A stretch of DNA of 64,000 nucleotides from Xenorhabdus ehlersii. GTDB taxonomy: Bacteria; Pseudomonadota; Gammaproteobacteria; Enterobacterales; Enterobacteriaceae. Under the pieces are notes generated by a model. It saw only the letters and a list, made by a program, of their open reading frames with translations, was not told the DNA's origin and ran no database searches. Each line of letters opens with the position of its first letter. Positions within the stretch are counted from its first letter, which is position 1. The DNA lies in assembly GCF_003610465.1 (NCBI RefSeq), contig NZ_RAQI01000003.1:62001-126000 (forward strand), given 5' to 3'. Positions 56,021-64,000 of the stretch are shown here, piece by piece. The translations under genes were made by a program, and so were the position numbers.

Positions 56021-56307
56021 TGTTGGCTGATAAATGCTACCAACTTATGGATAAGAGCCTATTGAGGGCTCTTATCCTCATTATCGCCTTAACACTTGCT
56101 GCATGTGTGTTTTGGGATCCTGCACGTTTTGCTGCCAATACCAGTTCACTACAAATATGGCAAGGTAGTTTATTGATCTGGGGAGTTTGTTCTGGCGTTA
56201 CTTTTGGTGTTGGTTTTCATCCTAAGCGTATTATCTGGCAATTATTTTTTCATCCGTTACCTGCATTTTTCATTCTTCTTTTTGGCTTATATCATTTCTT
56301 TAAGTAA
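56020..56307 (+). CDS. ybgE: Cyd operon protein YbgE
   Basis: Inner-membrane protein of 95 residues with about three hydrophobic segments; always follows cydX in enteric operons. Function unknown; it ends with the family-typical FILLFGLYHFFK. Translation is coupled to cydX through a one-base stop/start overlap. Confidence 0.9.
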   Translation: MLADKCYQLMDKSLLRALILIIALTLAACVFWDPARFAANTSSLQIWQGSLLIWGVCSGVTFGVGFHPKRIIWQLFFHPLPAFFILLFGLYHFFK

Positions 56308-56321
56308 ACTAATTGTAATTT

Positions 56322-56350
56322 TATAGGCCGTCGGCCTATAAATTTTTTTT
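56322..56350 (+). terminator. Terminator after ybgE
   Basis: TATAGGCC (56322-56329) pairs with GGCCTATA (56333-56340), loop GTC, followed by AA and eight T. It closes cydABX-ybgE. Confidence 0.9.
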
Positions 56351-56421
56351 ACTGACAAGTCATTCCAAAGCGCTATTGTCTTAAGTATAGTGACAGCGTC
56401 AATTCGCCTAATTAGGATTAT

Positions 56422-56826
56422 ATGAGTAATATGTTATTCCGTTGGCCTATCCGTGTTTACTACGAAGACACAGATGCTAGTGGTGTGGTTTATCACGCTC
56501 GGTATTTGGGTTTTTACGAAAGAGCTCGTACAGAGATGTTGCGGGAAAGAGGTTTCCACCAACAGTCTATGCTAGATGAACAAGTTGGCTTTGTTGTTAG
56601 TCGCATGACGATTGACTACCGGAAACCAGCAAAACTGGATGACCAACTGGTTGTTGAAAGCGAAGTTACGAATATCCGTGGTGCTTCTCTGACATTTATT
56701 CAACGAATTGTCGATTGTAATGGCGTAGTTGTCAGCAGCGCAGAATGCCTGGTTGTCTACGTGAATTCATCTCAAATGAAGCCAATTGCGCTTCCAAAGT
56801 CTATTGTCGCGGAGTTTAAGCAGTGA
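56422..56826 (+). CDS. ybgC: Acyl-CoA thioesterase YbgC
   Basis: Hot-dog-fold thioesterase of 134 residues, the E. coli length, with the 4HBT motif [18 protein letters not shown] containing the catalytic Asp. First gene of the tol-pal cluster; in E. coli it binds acyl carrier protein and may act in phospholipid metabolism at the membrane. Its stop overlaps tolQ by 4 bases (GTGA). Confidence 0.95.
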   Translation: MSNMLFRWPIRVYYEDTDASGVVYHARYLGFYERARTEMLRERGFHQQSMLDEQVGFVVSRMTIDYRKPAKLDDQLVVESEVTNIRGASLTFIQRIVDCNGVVVSSAECLVVYVNSSQMKPIALPKSIVAEFKQ

Positions 56827-57512
56827 CTGACATGAACATCCTTGATTTATTTCTTAAGGCAGGTTTCTTAGTGCAGCTGATCATGCTGATTTTGATTGGC
56901 TTCTCTATCGTCTCTTGGGCAATCATTATTCAACGAACAAAAATCCTTAATGCCGCAAGCCGTGAGGCAGAAGCATTTGAAGATAAATTTTGGTCTGGTA
57001 TTGAATTATCTCGCCTTTACAAAGAAAGTCAGTCACGCCGTGATTCGTTAAGTGGTACTGAGCAGATATTCCATTCCGGGTTTAAAGAATTTGCTCGTTT
57101 ACATCAGGCAAATAACCATGCTCCAGAAGCTGTTATCACAGGGGCTTCCCGTGCCATGCGTATTTCATTAAATCGTGAATTGGAAGTATTGGAAAATCAT
57201 ATTCCATTTTTGGGTACGGTAGGTTCCATCAGCCCTTATATTGGTTTGTTTGGTACGGTTTGGGGGATCATGCATGCCTTTATTGCGTTGGGAGCGGTCA
57301 AACAAGCAACTCTGCAAATGGTTGCGCCTGGTATTGCTGAAGCTTTGATTGCAACAGCTATCGGCTTGTTTGCGGCAATTCCTGCGGTGATGGCCTATAA
57401 CCGCCTGAACCAGAGGGTTAACAAACTAGAACAAGTTTACGATAATTTTATGGAAGAATTCCTGGCTATCCTGCATCGTCAGGCTTTTGCTTCCAATACT
57501 AATAAGTCGTAA
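56823..57512 (+). CDS. tolQ: Tol-Pal system motor protein TolQ
   Basis: ExbB/MotA-type inner-membrane protein of 229 residues with three helices; forms the proton-driven motor with TolR. The GTG start at 56823 ([14 protein letters not shown]) equals the E. coli start. Helix 2/3 motifs [19 protein letters not shown] (read in part) and [19 protein letters not shown] are conserved. Confidence 0.97.
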   Translation: MTDMNILDLFLKAGFLVQLIMLILIGFSIVSWAIIIQRTKILNAASREAEAFEDKFWSGIELSRLYKESQSRRDSLSGTEQIFHSGFKEFARLHQANNHAPEAVITGASRAMRISLNRELEVLENHIPFLGTVGSISPYIGLFGTVWGIMHAFIALGAVKQATLQMVAPGIAEALIATAIGLFAAIPAVMAYNRLNQRVNKLEQVYDNFMEEFLAILHRQAFASNTNKS

Positions 57513-57536
57513 TAAATCGTAAGGGGAAATCAGCGA

Positions 57537-57968
57537 ATGGCGCGCACTCGTAGTCGCAGACGTGAGCTAAAATCCGAGATCAATATCGTCCCCTTGCTGG
57601 ACGTGTTGCTGGTATTGCTGCTTATTTTCATGGCAACAGCACCGATTATCACGCAAAGTGTGGAAGTTGATTTACCTGATTCGGTGGATTCAAAGACAGT
57701 TTCCAGCACTGATAATCCGCCGGTCATTGTGGAAGTTTCTGGGGTAGGGCAGTACAGCATGATTGTTAATCAGGAACGCTTGGAATTATTACCTGAACAG
57801 CAAATCGTTGCAGAAGCTCAAACCGTGATGAAAGCCAATCCGAAAACGATTTTCTTGATCGGTGGTTCTAAGGAAGTTCCTTATGATGAAATTATCAAAG
57901 CGTTGAATATGCTTCGTCAGGCAGGTGTTAAATCGGTGGGCTTAATGACTCAGCCTATCGGCGCCTGA
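57537..57968 (+). CDS. tolR: Tol-Pal system protein TolR
   Basis: ExbD-type protein of 143 residues with one helix that carries the proton-path aspartate in INIVPLLDVLLVLLLIF, then a periplasmic domain. AAGGGGA precedes the ATG. 24 bases after tolQ. Confidence 0.97.
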   Translation: MARTRSRRRELKSEINIVPLLDVLLVLLLIFMATAPIITQSVEVDLPDSVDSKTVSSTDNPPVIVEVSGVGQYSMIVNQERLELLPEQQIVAEAQTVMKANPKTIFLIGGSKEVPYDEIIKALNMLRQAGVKSVGLMTQPIGA

Positions 57969-57994
57969 CAACGGCTGTCACTTAAAGTTTCTGG

Positions 57995-59080
57995 ATGTCG
58001 AGCGTGGGAAAGACAAGCGAGCAAAATAATAGGCTGAATCGCGCTATTATCATTTCGGTAATATTGCACATTATCCTGATCGGATTTCTGATTTGGGGTT
58101 CTTTGGTGCAAAAAACAGAAATGGGGGGCGGTGGACAAAGTGGTACTGTCATTGATGCAGTTATGGTTGATCCGAATGCGGTCGTGCAGCAATATAACCA
58201 GCAGCAACAGCAACAGGCCAATGCAAAGTTAGCTGAACAACAGCGGAAGAAAAAAGCTGAGCAACAAGCGGCTGAATTGCGGGCAAGACAGGCGGAAGAA
58301 CAGGAACGCTTGAAAGCGGCTGAAGAAGAGCGAATTAAAGCATTGCAAGAAGCTGAAGCGCAGAAAAAACAATCTGAAGTTGCTGCTGCTAAAGCACGTG
58401 AAGAGCAGGAGCAGGCTGATGCCGCCGCTGCCAAAGCGCGTGAAGATCAAAAGCAGGCAGAAGAAGCGGCGGCAAAAGCACTGGCAGAAAAAGAACGAAT
58501 TCTAAAAGAGCAAGTTGAAGCCCGACAGAAAGCGGAAGCCCAAGCGAAGAAAGAAGCGGAAGAGGTGGCAAAACGTAAAGCGGCGGCTGAGGCAAAAGCT
58601 AAAGCGGAAGCCGAAGCTAAGGCCAAGGCAGCAGCAGAAGAGAAAGCTAAGGCAGAAGCAGAGGCTAAAAAAGCAAAAGCCAAGATAGAAGCAGCAAAAC
58701 AAGCTCAAACGGTTAATGATCTGTTAGGTGGATTAACGTCTAATACACCTAAGCCGGGGGGAGCGGCTGCGGCAGGAAAAGGTGGCGGTAAGAAAAGTGG
58801 TCTTTCTCAACAAGATATTAATAGTTATCTGGGGAAAGTTCAGGCTGCAATAGAGAGTAAATTTTACGATTCGAACCTGTATATTGGTCGTACTTGTGAT
58901 TTAAATATAAAGCTGGCGCCAGATGGATTACTGATTGATATCAAAGCAGGAGCGGGTGATCCGGCGTTATGTCGAGCTGCAATTACCGCCGCTAATTTGG
59001 CAAAAAAAATGCCGCCTCCACCAAGCAAAGAGGTTTATGAATATTTTAAGAATTTCACGCTAGAATTTAAACCGCAGTAA
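57995..59080 (+). CDS. tolA: Tol-Pal system protein TolA
   Basis: Three-domain envelope protein of 361 residues (E. coli 421): an N-terminal helix (RAIIISVILHIILIGFLIWG), a long Ala/Lys/Glu helical rod (about 75-240) and a C-terminal globular domain with IESKFYD, GRTCDLNIKLAPDG and two cysteines. The rod is about 60 residues shorter than in E. coli. Spans the periplasm and contacts Pal/TolB during division. Confidence 0.95.
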   Translation: MSSVGKTSEQNNRLNRAIIISVILHIILIGFLIWGSLVQKTEMGGGGQSGTVIDAVMVDPNAVVQQYNQQQQQQANAKLAEQQRKKKAEQQAAELRARQAEEQERLKAAEEERIKALQEAEAQKKQSEVAAAKAREEQEQADAAAAKAREDQKQAEEAAAKALAEKERILKEQVEARQKAEAQAKKEAEEVAKRKAAAEAKAKAEAEAKAKAAAEEKAKAEAEAKKAKAKIEAAKQAQTVNDLLGGLTSNTPKPGGAAAAGKGGGKKSGLSQQDINSYLGKVQAAIESKFYDSNLYIGRTCDLNIKLAPDGLLIDIKAGAGDPALCRAAITAANLAKKMPPPPSKEVYEYFKNFTLEFKPQ

Positions 59081-59248
59081 GTTAAATGTTTGGTAGATAA
59101 TCGTTATGCTCTAAGCAAACTTTCGAATAATTTAGATGTACAAACAAAATTATTAGATTTTATTTAGGTATCTAGTTTTGTTTGTTGGCGTTTGTTAGAA
59201 TCCGGCGGATTATTGCGGCAGATAAAAGATCGCGATAAGGGAGAGATG

Positions 59249-60556
59249 ATGAAGCAAACTTTTAAACAGATGTTTAAAGTCATACTGGGCTTTCTGGTGA
59301 TGTGGGCAGCACTTGCTCATGCAGAGGTTCGCATTGAAATTACGCAGGGTGTTGATTCTGCTCGTCCTATTGGGATTGTCCCATTTAAATGGACTGGAGC
59401 GGGCGAGTCACCTGAAAATATTGGTTCAATTATTGCCGCGGATTTGAGAAATAGTGGGAAATTTAATCCGATTGATTCTGCTCGTATGCCGCAACAACCG
59501 ACTACTGCATCAGAGGTGACGCCTGCGGCATGGGCGGCGTTAGGGATCGATTCAGTCGTTGTTGGACATATTCAACCCAGTGCAGATGGTAAATTCCTGG
59601 TTTCTTATCAGCTTGTTGACGTTGCTGGTGCGCCAGGAACGGTCTTGGCGCAAGAACAATTCACAGTTGAAAAGAAATGGTTACGTTTCGCGGCACACAC
59701 AGCCAGTAATCAGGTATTTGAAAAACTGACAGGTATTAGAGGTGCATTTACTACTCGTATAGCTTATGTCGTTAAAAATAACAGTGCGGGTAAGAATCGA
59801 GATGAGCTGCGTGTTTCTGATTATGATGGTTATAATCAATTTACCGTACATAGCTCACCGGACCCATTGATGTCACCAGCCTGGTCGCCAGATGCTTCCA
59901 AACTTGCCTATGTTACATTTGAAGGTGGTCGCTCTACGCTGATTATTCAAACACTGGCAACAGGTGCTGTTCGTCAGGTAGCTTCGTTCCCTCGCCATAA
60001 CGGAGCTCCCGCATTTTCTCCGGATGGAACTAAACTTGCTTTTGCATTATCTAAAACCGGCAGTTTGAATCTTTACGTGATGGATTTAGCGTCTGGCCAA
60101 ATCCGTCAGATCACTGATGGCCGCAGTAATAATACTGAGCCAAGCTGGATGCCAGATAACCAGACACTGGTCTATACCTCAGATCAGGGTGGGCGTCCAC
60201 AATTGTATAAAATCGATATTAATGGCGGTGCTCCACAACGCCTAACTTGGGAAGGACCACAAAACCAAGATGCAGATGTTAGCCCTGACGGTAGTTTTAT
60301 TGTGATGGTTAGCTCAGCGGGTGGCAGTCAGCATATCGCCAAACAAGATCTGGCAACGGGATCTGTCCAAGTCTTGACAGATACGTTTCTGGATGAAACG
60401 CCGAGCATCGCACCTAATGGCACTATGGTGATTTATAGCTCCACTCAAGGGTGGGGAACTGTATTGCAGCTAGTTTCGACTGATGGGCGTTTCAAAGCGC
60501 GTCTTCCGGCTACCGATGGACAGGTAAAATTCCCTGCCTGGTCGCCGTATCTGTGA
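59249..60556 (+). CDS. tolB: Tol-Pal system periplasmic beta-propeller TolB
   Basis: Exported protein of 435 residues (E. coli 430): signal peptide ending AHA-E, an N-terminal alpha/beta domain and a six-bladed propeller with repeats such as [14 protein letters not shown] and [14 protein letters not shown]. Binds Pal. ATG 59249 is best spaced from AAGGGA; the ATG just before it and an upstream start at 59192 are less likely. Confidence 0.96.
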   Translation: MKQTFKQMFKVILGFLVMWAALAHAEVRIEITQGVDSARPIGIVPFKWTGAGESPENIGSIIAADLRNSGKFNPIDSARMPQQPTTASEVTPAAWAALGIDSVVVGHIQPSADGKFLVSYQLVDVAGAPGTVLAQEQFTVEKKWLRFAAHTASNQVFEKLTGIRGAFTTRIAYVVKNNSAGKNRDELRVSDYDGYNQFTVHSSPDPLMSPAWSPDASKLAYVTFEGGRSTLIIQTLATGAVRQVASFPRHNGAPAFSPDGTKLAFALSKTGSLNLYVMDLASGQIRQITDGRSNNTEPSWMPDNQTLVYTSDQGGRPQLYKIDINGGAPQRLTWEGPQNQDADVSPDGSFIVMVSSAGGSQHIAKQDLATGSVQVLTDTFLDETPSIAPNGTMVIYSSTQGWGTVLQLVSTDGRFKARLPATDGQVKFPAWSPYL

Positions 60557-60598
60557 TGCATAATAATATGTATGGCAAACTATAAAAGGATCAAAGAG

Positions 60599-61099
60599 AT
60601 GCAACTGAACAAAGTGCTAAAAGGGCTGATGTTAGCTTTACCAATCATGGCCGTAGCAGCGTGTAGTTCTAACAAAACTGGCAATAATGATCAGTCTGGT
60701 GTAAGCACTGTTGATAATTCTTCTAAGACTCTGTCTGCTGAAGAATTAGCACGTCAGCAGATGCAAGAGCTGCAAAACAACAACATCGTATACTTCGGTT
60801 TCGATAAGTATGACATCAACAGCGAATTTGCTCAGATGTTGGATGCACACGCTGCCTTCCTGCGTACTAACCCATCTGTTAAAGTGACTATCGAAGGTCA
60901 CGCGGACGAGCGTGGTACTCCAGAGTACAACATTGCTCTGGGTGAGCGTCGTGCGAACGCAGTGAAAATGTATCTGCAAGGCAAAGGCGTTTCCGCTGAT
61001 CAGCTTGCTATCGTTTCTTACGGTAAAGAAAAACCAGCTGTACTTGGCCATGACGAAGCAGCATATGCGAAAAACCGTCGCGCTGTGATCGTATACTAA
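60599..61099 (+). CDS. pal: Peptidoglycan-associated lipoprotein Pal
   Basis: Outer-membrane lipoprotein of 166 residues: signal [19 protein letters not shown] with lipobox VAAC, a Ser/Asn linker and an OmpA-like domain with [21 protein letters not shown] that binds diaminopimelate of peptidoglycan. The start at 60599 matches E. coli; the in-frame ATG at 60572 has no family support. Confidence 0.97.
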   Translation: MQLNKVLKGLMLALPIMAVAACSSNKTGNNDQSGVSTVDNSSKTLSAEELARQQMQELQNNNIVYFGFDKYDINSEFAQMLDAHAAFLRTNPSVKVTIEGHADERGTPEYNIALGERRANAVKMYLQGKGVSADQLAIVSYGKEKPAVLGHDEAAYAKNRRAVIVY

Positions 61100-61108
61100 G
61101 AGTAATGC

Positions 61109-61885
61109 ATGAACAGTAACTTCAGACGTTATATGTTGGGTCTGTCGTTATTGGTTGGCGTAGCGGCTCCTTGGGCCGCTACCGCCCGAGCGCCAATCAG
61201 TAATGTCGGCTCAGGCTCCACCGATGAGCGCCTCTCCCAATTAGAGCGTATTTCTGACGCTCATAGTCAATTATTAACTCAGCTCCAGCAACAGCTTTCT
61301 GATTCTCAACGTGATATCGATACACTCCGTGGTCAAATTCAGGAAAACCAGTATCAATTAAATCAGATCATTGAACGCCAAAAAGATCTTTATCTGCAAT
61401 TGGATAAAATCACCAATCCATCCAGTGCAGAGAGTTCAGAGCCAGAAAATCGTAATGCTGTATCTTCGGCACCTGCTGGGAATAAACAATCTGCTGTGTC
61501 AGCGAGTACAGGAAGTGAAAAAAGTGATTACGATGCTGCCGTTTCTTTGGCTATCAACACCAAAGAATATGATAAAGCGATTGTCGCATTTCAAAACTTT
61601 GCTAAAACCTATCCCAAGTCTAAATATTTGCCGAATGCCAATTATTGGTTAGGGCAGTTGAATTACAACAAAGGCAAGAAAGACGATGCGGCTTATTATT
61701 TTGCCACTGTCGTGAAAGATTATCCCAAGTCACAAAAAAGCAGTGATTCCCTGTATAAAGTTGGTTTAATCATGCAGGAAAAGGGGCAAAAGGATAAAGC
61801 GAAGGCGGTTTATCAGCAGGTGGTTAAGCAATATCCTGGTACTAATGCAGCAAAAATGGCCGGGAAAAAGCTTTCCGGGATGTAA
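61109..61885 (+). CDS. cpoB: Cell division coordinator CpoB (YbgF)
   Basis: Periplasmic protein of 258 residues: signal peptide cut near ATARA, a trimerising coiled coil (about 40-100, DERLSQLERISDAHSQLL) and C-terminal TPR repeats (about 135-258). Coordinates PBP1B and the Tol machine during septation. Nine bases after pal. Confidence 0.95.
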   Translation: MNSNFRRYMLGLSLLVGVAAPWAATARAPISNVGSGSTDERLSQLERISDAHSQLLTQLQQQLSDSQRDIDTLRGQIQENQYQLNQIIERQKDLYLQLDKITNPSSAESSEPENRNAVSSAPAGNKQSAVSASTGSEKSDYDAAVSLAINTKEYDKAIVAFQNFAKTYPKSKYLPNANYWLGQLNYNKGKKDDAAYYFATVVKDYPKSQKSSDSLYKVGLIMQEKGQKDKAKAVYQQVVKQYPGTNAAKMAGKKLSGM

Positions 61886-61972
61886 TAATTATCCCCGAAA
61901 GGTCAGATATCGGTCTTTTGGGGGATGATTGACTGCTTAATAAGCATTTAAACAAGTTTTCTAAAATAAACA

Positions 61973-62000
61973 TTGCGTCACACTGAGAAATCAGTAATAT
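61973..62000 (+). promoter_or_regulatory. tRNA-Lys operon promoter
   Basis: TTGCGT (61973-61978) and TAATAT (61995-62000) are 16 bases apart, followed by a G/C-rich discriminator (GCCGCCG), the pattern of stringently controlled stable-RNA promoters. It lies about 40 bases before the first tRNA. Confidence 0.65.
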
Positions 62001-62041
62001 ATGCCGCCGTTGGCAAAGATAACTGCCAAACAGGTTTAGAT

Positions 62042-62117
62042 GGGTCGTTAGCTCAGTCGGTAGAGCAGTTGACTTTTAATCAATTGGTCGCAGGTTCGAA
62101 TCCTGCACGACCCACCA
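62042..62117 (+). tRNA. tRNA-Lys (anticodon TTT), copy 1
   Basis: A 76-base tRNA with encoded CCA: acceptor GGGTCGT/ACGACCC, D-arm with AGCTCAGTCGGTAGAGC, anticodon loop CTTTTAA and T-arm GCAGGTTCGAATCCTGC. Confidence 0.98.
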
Positions 62118-62147
62118 TCTAAACTCTCACTCAAGTACTCCTTAGAT

Positions 62148-62223
62148 GGGTCGTTAGCTCAGTCGGTAGAGCAGTTGACTTTTAATCAATTGGTCGCAGG
62201 TTCGAATCCTGCACGACCCACCA
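62148..62223 (+). tRNA. tRNA-Lys (anticodon TTT), copy 2
   Basis: Identical to copy 1 over all 76 bases, including CCA, after a 30-base spacer. The pair stands at the place of the lysT tRNA cluster of E. coli. Confidence 0.98.
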
Positions 62224-62254
62224 TCTAGATTCTTAACTCAAACACTCCTTAGAT

Positions 62255-62306
62255 AAGTCGTTAACTCAGTCAGTAGAACAGTTGACTTTTAATCAATTGA
62301 TCGCAG
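62255..62306 (+). pseudogene. Decayed third tRNA-Lys copy
   Basis: Fifty-two bases match the first 52 positions of the other copies except for six changes, all G to A (positions 1, 2, 10, 18, 24, 46). The T-arm and the 3' acceptor half are missing, so no functional tRNA can form. The spacer before it resembles the spacer between copies 1 and 2, showing a former tandem repeat. Confidence 0.85.
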
Positions 62307-62362
62307 CAGATAGCTTAATAAGTTGATTACCGACTTCACATTTTTTCCTTATCGTTTTTAAA

Positions 62363-62389
62363 TCTTTAAAATAATTAAAGACTTTTTTT
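62363..62389 (+). terminator. AT-rich terminator after the tRNA cluster
   Basis: TCTTTAA (62363-62369) and TTAAAGA (62375-62381) with loop AATAA are followed by C and seven T. Confidence 0.6.
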
Positions 62390-62405
62390 CTTAAATTCGC
62401 TATCT

Positions 62406-62423
62406 TGTTTAGTATGTAAAACA
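62406..62423 (+). promoter_or_regulatory. NadR-like operator before pnuC
   Basis: TGTTTA GTATGT AAAACA matches 11 of the 12 fixed bases of the enteric NadR box (TGTTTA-N6-TAAACA). A further half site TAAACA lies at 62481-62486, next to a possible -10 TATACT (62476-62481). NadR represses NAD genes, which suits pnuC. Confidence 0.65.
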
Positions 62424-62511
62424 GAAAAGAGCAAAATAGCCTAATTATCTCGTAATTTCATGTTTGTTGTATTGATATACTAAACATTATTTATGGTAAG
62501 GATAAGAAAGT

Positions 62512-63231
62512 ATGGATTTTTTCAACATTGATAACATATTAGTGCATATACCACTAGGAACGGGCGGCTATAACCTTTCATATATTGAAGCGATTGGTAC
62601 GATAGCAGGGCTGTTATGTATTTGGCTCGCTAGTCAGGAGAAAATCATTAATTACCTGTTTGGATTAATTAATGTCTCACTCTTCGCTGTCATCTTCTTT
62701 CAAATTCAACTCTACGCTAGCCTCATTCTGCAAATCTTTTTCTTCGCGGCCAATATCTATGGTTGGTATGCATGGAGCCGAGTCAATGAGCAAAAACAAA
62801 TAGAGCTTAAAATCCGGTGGCTCAACCCTAAACAGATGGCTGTTGTTGCCGCGGTTTCCATCTTTGCCATATTGATCATGACATTTAATATCGATCAAGT
62901 ATTTGGTTATATGGCAAAAGTGGTGGTGCTTGCTCTACAGGGAATAGGCTTTAATATCATCATGCCTGATTTACAGCCTGATGCTTTCCCATTCTGGGAT
63001 TCAGTGATGACAGTATTATCCATTGTGGCAATGATACTGATGACGCGTAAGTATGTAGAAAACTGGCTGATTTGGGTCATCATAGATGTTATCAGTGTCG
63101 TGATTTATTACTATCAAGGTGTTTTGGCGATGTCGCTGCAATATATTATTTTGACAGGTATTGCATTAAATGGTGCTCGCCTGTGGATCAAGGCAGCGAA
63201 ACAAGCGGATAACAACCAAAAGAAAATGTAA
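62512..63231 (+). CDS. pnuC: Nicotinamide riboside transporter PnuC
   Basis: Inner-membrane transporter of 239 residues with seven predicted helices, importing nicotinamide riboside for NAD synthesis. Family motifs NYLFGLINVSLFA, FFAANIYGWYAW and ENWLIWVIIDVISV are present. In E. coli it is preceded by nadA; here the tRNA cluster lies directly upstream and nadA is absent. GGATAAG precedes the ATG. Confidence 0.93.
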   Translation: MDFFNIDNILVHIPLGTGGYNLSYIEAIGTIAGLLCIWLASQEKIINYLFGLINVSLFAVIFFQIQLYASLILQIFFFAANIYGWYAWSRVNEQKQIELKIRWLNPKQMAVVAAVSIFAILIMTFNIDQVFGYMAKVVVLALQGIGFNIIMPDLQPDAFPFWDSVMTVLSIVAMILMTRKYVENWLIWVIIDVISVVIYYYQGVLAMSLQYIILTGIALNGARLWIKAAKQADNNQKKM

Positions 63232-63479
63232 ATTAAAAGCGATCATCGGCCATAGATAATTAACGTTCTATGGCCTGTTATTTGATATTTTTCTACAAAA
63301 CACTTTCTTCTTATTTGTCTATTTATTTGAATTAACATCATTTTTACTCTCAATGGCATTTTCCATAAAAAAGTATTCTATTTTTACTCACAAAGATTAT
63401 TTACAGAACAACGCCTAACAGTTAGATTGAGATCACAAAATTATTTTAAATAACTGTAAACGTATTAGGTGAAAGGATA

Positions 63480-64000
63480 ATGAATTACCAGAATGACGAT
63501 ATAAGAATAAGAAAAATAACAGAATTATTACCACCAGTTGCATTACTCGAAAAATTTCCGGCCACAGAAGAGAGTGCTATTACTGTTCGTAAGGCACGTG
63601 AATCTATTCATAATATTTTAATTGGTGAAGATGATCGTCTATTGGTAGTGATTGGTCCATGTTCAATTCATGATCCACAAGCGGCGTTAGAATATGCAGC
63701 GCGCTTGAATAAATTACGTGAAGAATTGAAAGCCGATTTGGAAATTATCATGCGGGTTTACTTTGAAAAGCCCCGCACAACTATCGGCTGGAAAGGGTTG
63801 ATTAACGATCCAAGCATGGATTGCAGTTTTAATATCAATGGCGGATTACGTACTGCCCGTAAGTTATTGCTCGATATTAATAATATGGGGTTACCTGCGG
63901 CAGGCGAATTCCTGGATATGATTACTCCTCAGTATTTAGCAGATCTCATGAGCTGGGGCGCAATAGGGGCACGTACAACGGAGTCTCAAATTCATCGCGA
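63480..64000 (+). CDS. aroG: DAHP synthase, AroG type, partial
   Basis: First 173 residues of 3-deoxy-D-arabino-heptulosonate 7-phosphate synthase, which joins phosphoenolpyruvate and erythrose 4-phosphate at the entry of the shikimate pathway. The start [42 protein letters not shown] and [11 protein letters not shown] follow E. coli AroG (phenylalanine-sensitive form). The gene runs off the window at 64000. Confidence 0.95.
   Translation, partial: MNYQNDDIRIRKITELLPPVALLEKFPATEESAITVRKARESIHNILIGEDDRLLVVIGPCSIHDPQAALEYAARLNKLREELKADLEIIMRVYFEKPRTTIGWKGLINDPSMDCSFNINGGLRTARKLLLDINNMGLPAAGEFLDMITPQYLADLMSWGAIGARTTESQIHR

Noticed and set aside
57982..58434. Reverse-strand Cys/Ser/Ala-rich open frame of 150 codons over tolA
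   Set aside because: It is the antisense of the Ala/Lys/Glu-rich TolA rod; low-complexity mirror, not a gene.
63455..63472. Possible TyrR box before aroG (TGTAAA)
   Set aside because: Only one half site is present; the partner TTTACA is missing at the proper distance.

Overview
The window looks like a gammaproteobacterial chromosome of the order Enterobacterales, most likely the Xenorhabdus/Photorhabdus branch. The basis is enteric core-gene order with very high similarity to the E. coli proteins I can recall, moderate to low G+C, and an insecticidal-type MARTX toxin locus with effector modules of the 'makes caterpillars floppy' kind. The genus is inference, not proof.

Left part (1-22.5 kb) is accessory. 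It holds a MARTX locus in the Vibrio-like arrangement of two divergent operons: rtxB-rtxD (minus; rtxD runs off the window) for type I secretion, and rtxH-rtxC-rtxA (plus) for the toxin and its acyltransferase. The toxin has N-terminal A and B glycine-rich repeats, an effector block, a CPD autoprotease and C-terminal RTX repeats. The effector block reads: DUF1-type domain, the membrane-targeting helical bundle of RID without the RID protease core, an alpha/beta hydrolase (ABH), a C58/YopT-like cysteine peptidase, and an MCF-like peptidase with an R-C-D motif. As written, rtxA is broken by a frameshift in a run of eight G. Three minus-strand genes follow (FAD/NAD(P)-binding protein, O-methyltransferase, second SAM methyltransferase), which look like a small biosynthetic group.

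Middle part (22.7-40.7 kb) returns to the enteric backbone: ybfF, seqA-pgm, a small EamA permease, a lipoprotein pullulanase, kdpFABCD, ybfA, ybgI and a divergent MFS pump/AraC regulator pair. kdpE is not beside kdpD, and KdpD has two changed kinase-motif residues, yet a KdpE-type operator is visible before kdpF.

Right part (40.8-64 kb) is the conserved central-metabolism and envelope block: gltA (divergent), sdhCDAB, sucABCD, cydABX-ybgE, ybgC-tolQRAB-pal-cpoB, two tRNA-Lys genes plus a decayed third copy, pnuC with a NadR-like box but without nadA, and the start of aroG. Together these carry much of the TCA cycle, the microaerobic quinol oxidase and the Tol-Pal trans-envelope machine.
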